A stretch of 64,000 bases of DNA from Candidatus Roseilinea sp. (lineage in GTDB: Bacteria > Chloroflexota > Anaerolineae > J036 > Brachytrichaceae), in assembly GCA_026003755.1 (NCBI GenBank), contig BPHV01000005.1:1-64000 (forward strand), in the 5' to 3' direction. Under the pieces are notes generated by a model, which had not been told where the DNA came from, made no database searches, and saw nothing but the letters and a program-made list of their open reading frames with translations. The position numbers and the translations under genes were made by a program. Numbering within the stretch: the first letter of the stretch is position 1; every line of letters begins with the position of its first letter. Shown here in pieces: positions 38,376 to 50,859 of this stretch.

Positions 38376-39380
38376 ATGAGACTGGGATATCTCGTTAAAC
38401 GCATTCTCTTTTTAATCGCGGTGGTGTGGGTGGCCGCGACAATCGTGTTCTTCATCCCACGCCTGTCCGCTCGCAATCCGATCCGCGAGCGCTTCGCCGA
38501 GATCGCTCGCTCAACGGGCTTCGCCCCGAAGGACCTGGAGCAAATCATCGCCGCCTACGAAGTGAAGTTTGGCCTGAACAAGCCGCTGCTCCAGCAGTAT
38601 GTCGAGTACATGGGCGGCGTGCTGCGCGGCGACCTTGGGCCGTCGCTGACGCGCTTCCCGAAGACCGTCCTGGAGCTGATCTTCTCCGCGCTGCCGTGGA
38701 CGATCGTGCTGTTGATGCTTACGACGCTGATCTCATTCGCCCTGGGCAACCTGCTCGGCGCGCTGGCCTCATGGCCGCGCAGCCCGCGGTTCGTGAAGGG
38801 TTTGATGGCCCCGTTGATGATGTTGCAGGCAGTGCCGGCTTACCTGCTCGGCCTGCTGCTCATCTTCTTTATCGCCTTCCGCCTGAAGCTGCTGCCGATG
38901 GGCGGCGCGTATTCGCAGGGCGTCACGCCCGCGTTGACGCCAGCGTTCATCCTCGACGCGGCGCGGCACCAAATCCTGCCGGCCATCTCGCTCATCCTCG
39001 CCTCGCTGGGCTTCTGGGCGCTGGGCATGCGCGGCATGGGCATCACCATCCAGGGCGAAGACTACGTGAACTTCGCCGAGCATAAGGGGTTGCATCCTCG
39101 GACCATCTTCACGCAGTACTACGTGCGCAATGCGCTGCTGCCCCAAGTCACCGGCTTAGCCCTGGCGTTCGGCAGCGTCATCGTCTCCGGCGTGCTGGTC
39201 GAGCAGTTATACGGCCTGCCCGGCCTCGGTGGTTTGCTCGGAGACGCAATCCTGAAGAACGACTACTTCGTCATCTACGGCATCACACTCTTCGTCATTC
39301 TTTCGATCGCCATATTGATGTTCCTGGTTGACCTGATCTATCCGTTGCTCGATCCACGGATACGCTACGAATCAAGATGA
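38376..39380 (+). CDS. ABC transporter permease, DppB/OppB type
   Basis: Inner-membrane permease, 334 residues with six helices. Family traits: YLVKRILFLIAVVWVAATIV at the N-terminus, LGPSLTRFPKTVLELIFSAL, and a terminal VLVEQLYGLPGLGGLLGDAI with DLIYPLLDPRIRY. The stop overlaps the start of the DppC-type gene (ATGA). Confidence 0.92.
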   Translation: MRLGYLVKRILFLIAVVWVAATIVFFIPRLSARNPIRERFAEIARSTGFAPKDLEQIIAAYEVKFGLNKPLLQQYVEYMGGVLRGDLGPSLTRFPKTVLELIFSALPWTIVLLMLTTLISFALGNLLGALASWPRSPRFVKGLMAPLMMLQAVPAYLLGLLLIFFIAFRLKLLPMGGAYSQGVTPALTPAFILDAARHQILPAISLILASLGFWALGMRGMGITIQGEDYVNFAEHKGLHPRTIFTQYYVRNALLPQVTGLALAFGSVIVSGVLVEQLYGLPGLGGLLGDAILKNDYFVIYGITLFVILSIAILMFLVDLIYPLLDPRIRYESR

Positions 39381-40296
39381 CGCAGATAGCTGCTGTTGGA
39401 CCTAAACCGGATATTCAGGAAGCCCGCTACGAGCAACCCTCGCGGCTGACGCTCGTCTGGCGCTACCTGCGGCGGAACAAGAGCCTGGTTCTGGGCCTGG
39501 CGATCGTGATCGCCTTGACGCTGTTCACGGTGATCGGCTCGTTGACCATTGACACCGCGAAACGCGCCTACCCGCTGGCGGTGAAGCCGAAGCAGCCGCC
39601 CAGCGCCGAATACCCGCTCGGCACCGACTTCTTCGGTCGCGACCTGTTAGCCGTGATGGTGCGCGGCATCTGGCAGACGGCGGTGATCGGCCTGATCGCC
39701 GGCGCAATCGGCACCGGCGTGGGCGTGATCCTCGGCTTCCTGTCGGCTTACTACGGCGGCGTCGTGGATACGCTCATCCGCGCCATCACCGAGGTGCTGT
39801 TGCCGATTCCGGCCTTTCTGATCCTGGTGATCATCGCCGGCTCCATAGACCGCAAATCGGTCACCATCTACACCATGGCGCTCATCGTATCGCTGTTGGC
39901 CTGGATGGGGCCGACGCGCGTGATGCGCGCGCAAGTGCTCACGCTGAAAGAGCGGCTGTTCGTCCACGTCGCCCGACTTTCCGGCATGAGCAACCTGGAG
40001 ATCGTCTTCAAGGAAATCCTGCCGAACATGCTGCCGTTCATCCTGGCCAGCTTCGTCAGCGGCGTATTTGCGGGCATCTTCGCCTCGTTCGGCCTGTCGG
40101 TGCTCGGCCTCGGGCCGCTGCGCGAGCCATTGATCGGCAACACCATCTGGTTTGCGCAGCAGCAGGCTGCTTTCTTCAACGGCTGGTGGTGGTGGCCGCT
40201 GTGGCCGTCGCTGGCGCTCGTGCTGATCTTCGTGTCGTTGACGTTGATCAACGTCGGTCTGGACGAGCTGGCGAACCCGCGCGTGCGGAGGGCGGA

Positions 40297-40300
<4 letters not shown>
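39377..40300 (+). CDS. ABC transporter permease, DppC/OppC type
   Basis: Second permease of the same transporter, 307 residues. Recognisable by the N-terminal cytoplasmic lead, YPLGTDFFGRDLLAVMVRGI, and the EAA-type loop HVARLSGMSNLEIVFKEILP. ATGA overlaps on both sides show tight coupling with the neighbouring subunits. Confidence 0.92.
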
Positions 40301-43604
<3,304 letters not shown>

Positions 43605-43612
43605 GATTACTC

Positions 43613-45988
43613 CTAATTCCTCAACGGCTTGGCATATTTCAGCATGTGGCTGATGCGCTCTTGGGTCTTCGGCTCGCCGAGCAGCGAGCAGAACGCCTCG
43701 CGCTCCAGGTCGAGGATGTATTGCTCGGTCACCCATTGCGGGGCCGATAAGTCGCCGCCGCATAGCACATGCGCCAGCTTGCGCGCGATCAGCGCATCGT
43801 GCGCGCTGATGTACTGGCCCCAGCGCAGCGTGTTCACGGCCATCTCCATCGCTGCCTTGCCGCGCCGGCCGATGGCGTAGATCGAAGCCGCGTTGCGGTC
43901 GGGCGGCGTGTAGCCGGTCTCGGCCAGGTGGATCGCCGTCGCCTTGGCCGCGCCGATCAGGTCGTCGTCGTTCATCACGATTACGTCGCAAGGCGAGAGA
44001 AAGCCGCGCTCGCGCGCGACGAACGCGCTCTCGCTCACTTTGGCGTAAGCGATGGTCTCGAACACTTGTTGCAGGTAGCCGAGCGCGTCCACTTGGTCGT
44101 TGGTCATGTGCGGCGAAACCACGCGACGCAGCAGTTCTTTGCAGCCGCCGCCCGCCGGAATCACCCCCACGCCGAACTCGACCAGGCCCATGTAGGTCTC
44201 TGCGGCAGCGACGGTGCGCGCGCCGGCCATCACCACCTCGGCGCCGCCGCCGAGCGCGCGCTGGCGCGGCGCGGTCACCACCGGCTTGGGTGCGAAGCGG
44301 AAGGCCATCAAATAGTCCTGTAGTCCTTTCACCGCGTTCTCAATCGCGTTCGGATCGCCCGTGCCGGCCAGCAAGATGAACAACCCGATGTTCGCGCCCA
44401 GGCAAAAGTCCTTGCCCTGGTTGGCGACGACCAGCCCGCGCCACTCATCGCGCTCGAGCATCTCCAGCGCTGCCAGCGCCAGGTCGTTGATGTAGTGATC
44501 CAGCGTGTTGCCCTTGGAGTGAAACTCCAGGTTGAGGATGCCATCGCCCAGATCGTGGATGCTGGCGCTGGCGTTGCGCCGCAGCTCGCGCGGCGTGCCC
44601 CGGTTCTCGGCCAGCACGATGTGAAATTTGGAGCGACGCAGCGGCGCGTAATGCGCCTGCGGCTGATATGCGCCGACCACGCGCCCATCTACGCGCTGAT
44701 AAAACGACTCGACGCCGGCAGCCAGCATATCATCCACCCACTGCGGCACGGCGATGTCGCGTTCGCGCATCATTTCGCGCCCGCGCCGTACGCCGATCAT
44801 GTCCCACAGCTCGAATGGCCCGGCCTCGGCGTTGAAGCCCCAGCGCATGGCGTTGTCAACGTCGGCGATGCTATCGGCGATCTCCGGGATGCGTCGCGCG
44901 GCGTAGGCCAAGATCGGCAGCGTAGTCTCGACGATGAACAAGCCGCCGCGATCGTCGGCGAAGCGATCGAAGATCGCCCGGATGCGTTCGGGCAGCGCCA
45001 GGTCTTTGGTCTCGTCAATTACGCTGAAGCGCGGTTTGGTTGGCGGCTCGTACTGCATGGTCTGCAGGTTCAGGACGTGGTATTCCGTTGCGCCGTCGGG
45101 CGTTGTGACTTTCTTGTAGAAGCCGGCGCCGGTCTTGTTGCCGAGCGCGTTTTGCGCGATCAGGCGCTGCATCACCTCGGGGATGACAAACGCCGCGCGG
45201 CTCTCGTCCTCCGGCGCATACTCGTACAAGTTGTTGACCACGTGCGCCATCACGTCCAGCCCCACCAGGTCGGCCAGGCGGAAGGTGCCGGTCTTCGGGT
45301 TGCCGATGAGCGGGCCGGTCAGCGCGTCCACTTCCTCGACGGTGTAGCCGTTGTCAATCGCAGCCTGCATGCGGTACTGGCCGATGAACGCGCCGATGCG
45401 ATTGGCGATGAAGTTGGGGCGGTCCTTGGCGATCACCACGCCCTTGCCCAACCGTTGCGCGCCAAAGTCGCGCATAAAGGTCACAACCTCAGGCCGCGTG
45501 TCTGCCGTGGGGATGATTTCGAGCAGCTTAAGGTAGCGCGGCGGGTTGAAGAAGTGTGTGCCCAGGAAGTGCCTGCGAAAATCTTCGCTGCGCCCTTCGG
45601 CAATGGCATGAATCGGGATGCCGCTTGTGTTCGACGACACGATGCTGCCGGGCTTGCGCGCTGCATCCACGCGCGCCATCAACTCCTGTTTCGGCCCTAA
45701 CTGCTCGATGATCGCCTCGATGATCCAATCGGCGCGCCCGACGGCGTCGAAGTCGTCCTCCAAGTTGCCCAACGTCACGCGCCGGGCGGCATCGGCATAG
45801 AACAGCGCCGCAGGACTGGCCTTTACTTGCCGTTCCCACAGCGCCTTGACGAGGCTATTGCGATCGCCTCCTGGCGCCGGCAGATCGAGCAACGTGACGG
45901 GAATGCCGACGCCGGCGAGCAAGGCGGCGATGCCCCCGCCCATCGTGCCGGCGCCGAGGACGACGGCGGTTTGGATTTTGTAAGTCAT
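43613..45988 (-). CDS. 3-hydroxyacyl-CoA dehydrogenase / enoyl-CoA hydratase, FadN-like
   Basis: A 791-residue two-function enzyme of fatty-acid degradation. The dehydrogenase comes first ([20 protein letters not shown] at about 8; catalytic region [20 protein letters not shown]), and the hydratase/isomerase-like domain is C-terminal (about 420-650; [33 protein letters not shown]). This order is that of FadN, opposite to E. coli FadB. It makes a set with the adjacent thiolase and acyl-CoA dehydrogenase. Start ATG at 45988; heptamer array R3 begins 5 bp upstream, leaving no room for a promoter of its own. Confidence 0.9.
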   Translation of the reverse strand: MTYKIQTAVVLGAGTMGGGIAALLAGVGIPVTLLDLPAPGGDRNSLVKALWERQVKASPAALFYADAARRVTLGNLEDDFDAVGRADWIIEAIIEQLGPKQELMARVDAARKPGSIVSSNTSGIPIHAIAEGRSEDFRRHFLGTHFFNPPRYLKLLEIIPTADTRPEVVTFMRDFGAQRLGKGVVIAKDRPNFIANRIGAFIGQYRMQAAIDNGYTVEEVDALTGPLIGNPKTGTFRLADLVGLDVMAHVVNNLYEYAPEDESRAAFVIPEVMQRLIAQNALGNKTGAGFYKKVTTPDGATEYHVLNLQTMQYEPPTKPRFSVIDETKDLALPERIRAIFDRFADDRGGLFIVETTLPILAYAARRIPEIADSIADVDNAMRWGFNAEAGPFELWDMIGVRRGREMMRERDIAVPQWVDDMLAAGVESFYQRVDGRVVGAYQPQAHYAPLRRSKFHIVLAENRGTPRELRRNASASIHDLGDGILNLEFHSKGNTLDHYINDLALAALEMLERDEWRGLVVANQGKDFCLGANIGLFILLAGTGDPNAIENAVKGLQDYLMAFRFAPKPVVTAPRQRALGGGAEVVMAGARTVAAAETYMGLVEFGVGVIPAGGGCKELLRRVVSPHMTNDQVDALGYLQQVFETIAYAKVSESAFVARERGFLSPCDVIVMNDDDLIGAAKATAIHLAETGYTPPDRNAASIYAIGRRGKAAMEMAVNTLRWGQYISAHDALIARKLAHVLCGGDLSAPQWVTEQYILDLEREAFCSLLGEPKTQERISHMLKYAKPLRN

Positions 45989-45993
45989 GGTTA

Positions 45994-46073
45994 GAGAGTC
46001 CAGAGTCCAGAATCCAGAATCCAGAGTCCAGAGTTCAGAGTTCAGAGTTCAGAGTTCAGAGTTCAGAGTTCAG
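45994..46073. repeat. Heptanucleotide tandem array R3 (left flank of the four-helix-bundle gene)
   Basis: About 11 units of 7 bp in strict register: GAGTCCA, GAATCCA and then six GAGTTCA. On the minus strand the units read as GATTCTG/GACTCTG/AACTCTG. Array R4 on the other side of the four-helix-bundle gene carries the same GATTCTG motif on the plus strand, so the two arrays are inverted relative to each other. Confidence 0.9.
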
Positions 46074-46084
46074 ATTGAAAGATG

Positions 46085-46449
46085 TTATTTGGATTCACTC
46101 CGCAATTTGCGGATGAGGCCAATAAGCATGCCTACGATTTCGTGAGCTTCTTTCGAGAGCCAAGCGGCTTGTTCGTTCTCGACATAGCCCAATCTCCGAG
46201 CAATCTCAATCGCAGTGAGTGCTTCGTATCCAGAGCGCATCGCGATCTCGAGGAAGCGACAGAATTCTTTGTCCGACGAGTTACCAGATCCTTCAGCGAT
46301 ATTCATCGGAATCGCCGAGGAGATGCTCGACGTAGCTGACTCGTTAGGCCAAATCGCTCCTCTGACGGGAATCGTGCACTCGCTTGATACACGCTCACTG
46401 TGAAATCCATTCCACGCTGCCACACCTTGAGGTTCTCATAGTTGTGCAT
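46085..46449 (-). pseudogene. Four-helix-bundle protein (S23/IVP-like), frameshifted
   Basis: A small protein of the family found in 23S rRNA intervening sequences and as free genes (PF05635-like). From MHNYENLKVWQRGMDFTVSV at 46449, preceded by a strong GGAGGTG ribosome site, through FGLTSQLRRA, then a frame change near 46335, then IPMNIAEGSG and SGYEALTAIEIARRLGYV to the stop. Two extra bases or one missing base fit: 120 residues result if two are dropped. It is bracketed on both sides by heptamer arrays R3 and R4. The related protein Avd works in diversity-generating retroelements, but no reverse transcriptase is nearby. Confidence 0.75.
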
Positions 46450-46468
46450 CGAGCACCTCCACTTCGAA

Positions 46469-46566
46469 GTCTGGCTTCTGGCTTCTTGATTCTGGCTTCT
46501 GGCTTCTGGCTTCTGGATTCTGGATTCTGGATTCTGGATTCTGGCTTCTGGCTTCTGGATTCTGGC
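46469..46566. repeat. Heptanucleotide tandem array R4 (right flank of the four-helix-bundle gene)
   Basis: About 14 units, TCTGGCT and TCTGGAT (that is, GATTCTG and GCTTCTG in register). It begins directly downstream of the acyl-CoA dehydrogenase stop codon on the minus strand and ends about 20 bp before the start of the four-helix-bundle gene. Inverted relative to array R3. Confidence 0.9.
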
Positions 46567-46570
46567 CGCT

Positions 46571-47842
46571 TCACGCAAACGCCTGCAGCCCTGTAATCTC
46601 GCGCCCGACCACGAGCGTGTTGATCTCGTTCGTGCCTTCGTAGCTGTAGACCGCTTCCATGTCGGCGAAGTGGCGCATGACGTGATGTTCCAGCAGGATG
46701 CCGTTGCCGCCCAAGATCTCGCGCGCTGTGGCGACGATCTGCCGCGCCTTGGCCGCGTTGTTCATCTTGGCCAGCGAGGCCATGCCGTCGGTCAACTTGC
46801 TCGGCGTCTCGCTCAGCCGGCTGAGGTGCGCCGTGGTGATCTTCATGTATTCCAGCTCGGCCAGCATCTTCACCAACTTCTCTTGGATCAACTGGAAGCC
46901 GGCGATGGGGCGGCCGAACTGATGGCGCTTTTTGGCATAGGCCAGGGCCAGCTCATAGGCAGCCTGCGCATGCCCGATCGCCGCCCACGCCACGCCCAGG
47001 CGCGTGGCGCGCAAGACGGCTGCCGTATCGCGGAAGGAGTTGGCCTTCTCAAGGCGATTGCTTGCCGGGATGACGCAGTTTTCCAGTTTGATGTCCGCGT
47101 TGGGCAAGGCGCGCAGCGCCAGCTTGCCCTTCATCTTGGTCGGATAGAAGCCCGGCGTATCCTTCTCAACCAGGAAGCCGCCCACCTGGCCGGTCTGGTC
47201 ATCCTGCGCCCAGATCACCGTCACATCGGCGAAGGTGGCACCGCCGATCCAGCGCTTGGCGCCGTTCAGCACGTAGGTGTCGCCGACCTTCTTCGCTGTG
47301 GTCTGAATGTGCGAGGCGTCACTGCCAATGTATGGCTCGGTCAAGCCGAACGCGCAGAACGCCTCCATGCGCGCCAGCCGAGGCAACCATTGCTGCTTTT
47401 GCGCCTCGCTGCCGCACAAGTAGATGCTCATCATGCCCAGCCCGCTGGTCACGCCGAACATCGTGCCGATGGAACCATCGCCGCGCGTGAGTTCGAACTG
47501 CACCAAGCCGGTGAGCAGAGGCGAGAAGCCTGGGCAACCGTAACCCTGGATCGAGCCGCCGCAGATGTTCAGCGCAGCCAGTTTCTTCAGCAGGAACATC
47601 GGCGTCTCGTCTTTCTCCCAGTACTCGTTGATCACCGGCGTGACCTCGTCTTCGACGAAAGCGCGCACGCGGTCGCGCACCGCGCGCTCCTCCGGCCTCA
47701 GCAGCGAATCGAAGTCGAAGTAGTCCAACGCCTTGTCAACAGGTTTCGTCGTGGGCGCATGGGCAGCTTCGGCCGCAACGGTTGACGTCGGGCCGTCGCC
47801 GGTGTCGCCCTTCGTTGTCGCGAACGGCTGTTTGAATTTCAT
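46571..47842 (-). CDS. Acyl-CoA dehydrogenase
   Basis: FAD enzyme that introduces the alpha-beta double bond into acyl-CoA, first step of beta-oxidation. 423 residues; family signatures FCAFGLTEPYIGSDASHI and QLIQEKLVKMLAELEYMKI, catalytic base region near VYSYEGTNEINTLVVGREI. The MKFKQPFATTKGDTGDG lead is long and low in complexity. Directly followed on the minus strand by repeats, the four-helix-bundle gene, the FadN-like gene and the thiolase; the TetR regulator is upstream. Confidence 0.92.
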   Translation of the reverse strand: MKFKQPFATTKGDTGDGPTSTVAAEAAHAPTTKPVDKALDYFDFDSLLRPEERAVRDRVRAFVEDEVTPVINEYWEKDETPMFLLKKLAALNICGGSIQGYGCPGFSPLLTGLVQFELTRGDGSIGTMFGVTSGLGMMSIYLCGSEAQKQQWLPRLARMEAFCAFGLTEPYIGSDASHIQTTAKKVGDTYVLNGAKRWIGGATFADVTVIWAQDDQTGQVGGFLVEKDTPGFYPTKMKGKLALRALPNADIKLENCVIPASNRLEKANSFRDTAAVLRATRLGVAWAAIGHAQAAYELALAYAKKRHQFGRPIAGFQLIQEKLVKMLAELEYMKITTAHLSRLSETPSKLTDGMASLAKMNNAAKARQIVATAREILGGNGILLEHHVMRHFADMEAVYSYEGTNEINTLVVGREITGLQAFA

Positions 47843-47859
47843 GCTGTCCCTCCAAGCGC

Positions 47860-47913
47860 TTCACCACGAAGAGGATTCCTTAACCCTTGTGCCCTCAGCG
47901 TCTTCGTGGTGAA
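47860..47913. repeat. 13-bp perfect inverted repeat between regulator and dehydrogenase
   Basis: TTCACCACGAAGA at 47860-47872 and TCTTCGTGGTGAA at 47901-47913, separated by 28 bp. It lies between the TetR gene stop and the acyl-CoA dehydrogenase start. It could form a hairpin in the transcript or be a decayed small repeat element. No U-run follows. Confidence 0.7.
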
Positions 47914-47917
47914 ACGA

Positions 47918-48544
47918 CTAGACCCGTTTCGCCACGCGCCAGGCCGACAACAAGTCATCCACGACGCGGGCAGCCAACGCGGCGGCGTGCTTCTTGCCGC
48001 CCACGATCTGTTTGTTCAACGCCAGCGATGCGATGCCGTGCAGCGTGCTCCACAGAATCAGCACAGCATCGTCTGCATTCATCAACTTGACCCCCTCGGC
48101 CTTAGCCCAGGCCTCAAGCACGGCGCGCGCCTCGGCAATCACGGCTTCGCCTTCTTTGCGATACGCCTCGGGTTCGATAGAGACGCCGCTCAGGCCGTGC
48201 ATCGCCTCGTAGAGTTCACGGTGTGTCCAGGCGAAGGCGCAATACGCCTGCGCCATGTCACGGACGACCTGCTCAGGGTCACGCGCTCTGGCGCGGGCGG
48301 CCTGCAGCTCGGCCAGCAGCAGCCGGTAGCCCTCGCGGGTCAGTTCGGCCAGCAACGCGCCTTTGCTCTCGAAGTGTTCGTAGATCGTGGGGTGCGTGTA
48401 TTCGATGCGCTCGGCGACGCGGCGGGTGGTGACAGCGCTCCAGCCCTCGCTGGCGGCGATCTCGCGCGCCGCATTGAGGATGGCCTGGCGCTGATGGAGC
48501 TTGTCGCGCTCGCGCCGGGTGCGCGCCGCCGTCATTTCTACCAT
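47918..48544 (-). CDS. TetR-family regulator of the beta-oxidation genes
   Basis: A 208-residue TetR-type repressor: N-terminal helix-turn-helix (LHQRQAILNAAREIAASEGW, TTRRVAERIEYTHPTIYEHF), and a C-terminal ligand domain that resembles those responding to acyl-CoA (WHG-type region ILWSTLHGIASLALNKQI). It sits immediately upstream of acyl-CoA dehydrogenase. Its start codon at 48544 is eight bases from a -10 box, and two dyads in the promoter indicate autoregulation. An ATG at 48535 is a second possible start. Confidence 0.88.
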   Translation of the reverse strand: MVEMTAARTRRERDKLHQRQAILNAAREIAASEGWSAVTTRRVAERIEYTHPTIYEHFESKGALLAELTREGYRLLLAELQAARARARDPEQVVRDMAQAYCAFAWTHRELYEAMHGLSGVSIEPEAYRKEGEAVIAEARAVLEAWAKAEGVKLMNADDAVLILWSTLHGIASLALNKQIVGGKKHAAALAARVVDDLLSAWRVAKRV

Positions 48545-48581
48545 TGGTAAATTTTGTACCAGAGGTAGAAGATCGTGTCAA
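48539..48581 (-). promoter_or_regulatory. Promoter and double operator of the TetR gene
   Basis: Minus strand: -35 TTGACA at 48581-48576 (perfect), 17 bp, -10 TACAAA at 48558-48553, then eight bases to the ATG. Two dyads of form TACC-N3-GGTA: 48557-48567 (TACCAGAGGTA on plus) overlapping the -10/spacer edge, and 48539-48549 (TACCATTGGTA) covering the start codon. Their centres are 18 bp apart. Bound repressor would block both polymerase and the leaderless message start. Confidence 0.75.
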
Positions 48582-48866
48582 ATCCTGGCCGGATCACCCG
48601 GCGCGGTCGAAAATCTCGCGTAAGGTGGAGTCGCTTGGAGGACGGCGCTCCAATTCAGGAAGACGTGATCACGCGAAACTCGACTAGGTTTCGACCGATT
48701 TTTTCCCCCTCGATTTACACGGCATTAATCGGTCCTTAATTGCAGCGCAACACGCGCGACCGATGATTCGGGCTGTGCAGCGATTTGTATATCGGATCGA
48801 GACTGTCCGACGGGCGCCGGAGCGCCGGCTGGCCAATCGGCCGTTGAGCGCAGAGGACGATTCATT
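48582..48866. other. Intergenic region before a glycosyltransferase gene
   Basis: About 285 bp without a gene. It contains an inverted repeat ACCGATT (48694-48700) / AATCGGT (48727-48733) around an AT-rich loop, but no consensus promoter and no RNA gene that I can recognise. GAGGA lies 9 bp before the GTG start that follows. Confidence 0.5.
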
Positions 48867-49607
48867 GTGCAGATCGAGGACCTGACCATCATCCTACCGA
48901 CGCGCAACGAGCGCAACAACATCCGCGCCTTTCTGGCGTCGCTGCCCGAAGACGCGCAGCTCATCGTAGTGGACGCCAGCGACGACGAGACGCCCCAGCT
49001 TGTGCGCGACATCCGGCCGCGCAACACCACCCTCATTCAGCAGCCATGCAACGTGGTCGCCGCGCGTCAGATCGGCGCAGAAGCAGCCGGCACCCCCTGG
49101 CTGCTCTTCACCGACGCCGACGTGGTCTTCTCGCTCACCTACTTTAGCGATCTGGCTCGGCTAGACGCGAGCGATCCGCGCCTGGGCGCGATCTATGGTG
49201 CGAAGAAAGCCTGCGATCGCTTCATCGCCTACCACCGCTGGTTCACCCGCGCCCAGCGCTTCTTTGCCGGGTTGGGCATTCCGGCCGCCACCGGCTCGAA
49301 CTTGCTCGTCAGCCGCACGGCCTTTCGCGACGTGGGCGGCTTCGACTTGCGCCTGGTCTGCAACGAAGATTCCGAGATCGCTTGGCGCATCAGGCGGCGC
49401 GGCTATCGGACGATGTTCGCCTCCGGCCTGGTGGTCTATGCGCGCGACCACCGCCGACTGGAACGCGGCGTGATGCGCAAGGTCGCGCACTCTGCGCTGC
49501 GTTGCTTCCTGCTGTATTTCAATCTGCTGCCGTCGCGCTGGCGCGGGCGCGACTGGGGCTACTGGTCAGACGCGCCGCCGGCGCAAGCGCCATCACGACT
49601 GCGCTGA
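48867..49607 (+). CDS. Family 2 glycosyltransferase (246 aa)
   Basis: Soluble GT-A glycosyltransferase: TIILPTRNERNNIRAFLASL, IVVDASDDETP, acidic DAD in LLFTDADVVFS, NEDSEIAWRIRRRGY. GTG start at 48867 with a GAGGA site. Related to enzymes that add sugars to lipid carriers. No membrane helices except a weak C-terminal one. It converges with the MFS gene with an 89-bp antisense overlap, so the C-terminal 30 residues are coded against the MFS C-terminus. Confidence 0.82.
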   Translation: MQIEDLTIILPTRNERNNIRAFLASLPEDAQLIVVDASDDETPQLVRDIRPRNTTLIQQPCNVVAARQIGAEAAGTPWLLFTDADVVFSLTYFSDLARLDASDPRLGAIYGAKKACDRFIAYHRWFTRAQRFFAGLGIPAATGSNLLVSRTAFRDVGGFDLRLVCNEDSEIAWRIRRRGYRTMFASGLVVYARDHRRLERGVMRKVAHSALRCFLLYFNLLPSRWRGRDWGYWSDAPPAQAPSRLR

Positions 49608-50847
49608 GCAGGAAGAGGACGGCAACGACCGCATAGAGCGCTTGATAGCCCATCACGCCGGAGCCGCTCATGCGATTCAGCCCACTGATGAGCGCGCCGC
49701 CGCCCAACCGGGCCAATGCGCTGCCGCCGGCTGTCGCAATGTTGGCCACGCCCAGGTAACGCGCCGCATCCGCCTTTGGCACAATGTCGTTGATCAGCGC
49801 CACGCTGCTGCTCAGATAGATGCCCGTGCCTGCGCCGATCAGGATGGCCGCCGGTAGGATGAAATTGAAACCGATGACGGCGAGCCCGGCGCCGGCGGCA
49901 GCCATCAGTCCGGCAACGATGACCATCGGCCGACGCCCTATTCGATCCGCCAGCCAGCCCGCCGGCACAATCACTAATCCAAGCGCCACACCCAACACAA
50001 CGATCAACCGGCCGATCACGCGCTGCGCCTCGGCCTCGCTCATCCCGAACACGTCGCGCGCAGCGAACAGCAAGAAGACGCTCGACCCGATCACCCCAGC
50101 CCAGAACAACACGCGATTGGCGAACCACCAGCCAAAGGCCGGATGCGCGCGCACGTCCACGGTGAAGGCCTGGCGCAACGTGCCCGCCAAGGTCAGAGGC
50201 GCTTCGGCCTTTGGCGGCGACCGGTCTACACCCATGGCCCGCATAGCAGCGAACAGGGTGAGGAGCAGTCCGGCAATCGGGACAGCGATCGCCGCATAGA
50301 GCGCTGCACTCCCCCACTCCGGCTGTAGGCTCACCAGCTCCGCAGCCGCCAACCGGCCGATGATCGCCGCCAGGAGATCGAAACCAGCCTTGAACCCCGC
50401 GGCCAAGCCGCGCTGCGCCTGCGGCACGCCCTCGGCGATGACCGGCTGCCACGCGGCCAGGACGCTGTTCGCGCCGAGCTGGGTGAGGAGCAGGCCGATC
50501 GCCAACAGCACGAGCGAGTCCGCTGCGACGATCAGGACCAGACCGACAACCACGCCGACCGCCCCTGCCTCCATGAAGGGCCGCCGCCGGCCTAGCCGCG
50601 TGTTCGCCCGATCTGACCAGGCACCGATGAGCGGTTGGGTGAAGACAGCGACGATTAAGCCGCCAAACGTAACCGCGCCAAACACCGCAGCGTCGGCCGA
50701 GCGGTCGGGGACGAGTGCGATGATTTTGCTCCCCAGCAGCGCCGGCTCAAGCGTGCTGCTGATGAGGGTGAGGCCAAAGCTGACGGCGACGATGGCAGCC
50801 AAGCGCAGGAGCGTGAGGCGCGCTTCGGTTGCGGAGTGGGGGGCCAT
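49519..50847 (-). CDS. MFS transporter
   Basis: A 442-residue major facilitator permease with about 12 helices. The loop 2-3 signature is GAWSDRANTRLGRRRPFMEA, typical of the sugar/cation (GPH/SLC45-like) and related subgroups, and repeated in the second half as GWLADRIGRRPMVI. Substrate unknown, probably a sugar. The upstream gene on the minus strand is a glycosyltransferase 12 bp away. Confidence 0.85.
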   Translation of the reverse strand: MAPHSATEARLTLLRLAAIVAVSFGLTLISSTLEPALLGSKIIALVPDRSADAAVFGAVTFGGLIVAVFTQPLIGAWSDRANTRLGRRRPFMEAGAVGVVVGLVLIVAADSLVLLAIGLLLTQLGANSVLAAWQPVIAEGVPQAQRGLAAGFKAGFDLLAAIIGRLAAAELVSLQPEWGSAALYAAIAVPIAGLLLTLFAAMRAMGVDRSPPKAEAPLTLAGTLRQAFTVDVRAHPAFGWWFANRVLFWAGVIGSSVFLLFAARDVFGMSEAEAQRVIGRLIVVLGVALGLVIVPAGWLADRIGRRPMVIVAGLMAAAGAGLAVIGFNFILPAAILIGAGTGIYLSSSVALINDIVPKADAARYLGVANIATAGGSALARLGGGALISGLNRMSGSGVMGYQALYAVVAVLFLLSAVVMALAPAARLTSSPSRARASATAAD

Positions 50848-50859
50848 CGGCCGGGCAAG

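Noticed and set aside
46085-46449. Part of a diversity-generating retroelement (Avd-like protein)
   Set aside because: No reverse transcriptase, template repeat or variable repeat is nearby, and free four-helix-bundle genes are common.
46085-46449. Intervening sequence of a 23S rRNA gene
   Set aside because: There is no rRNA sequence on either side; neighbours are beta-oxidation genes.
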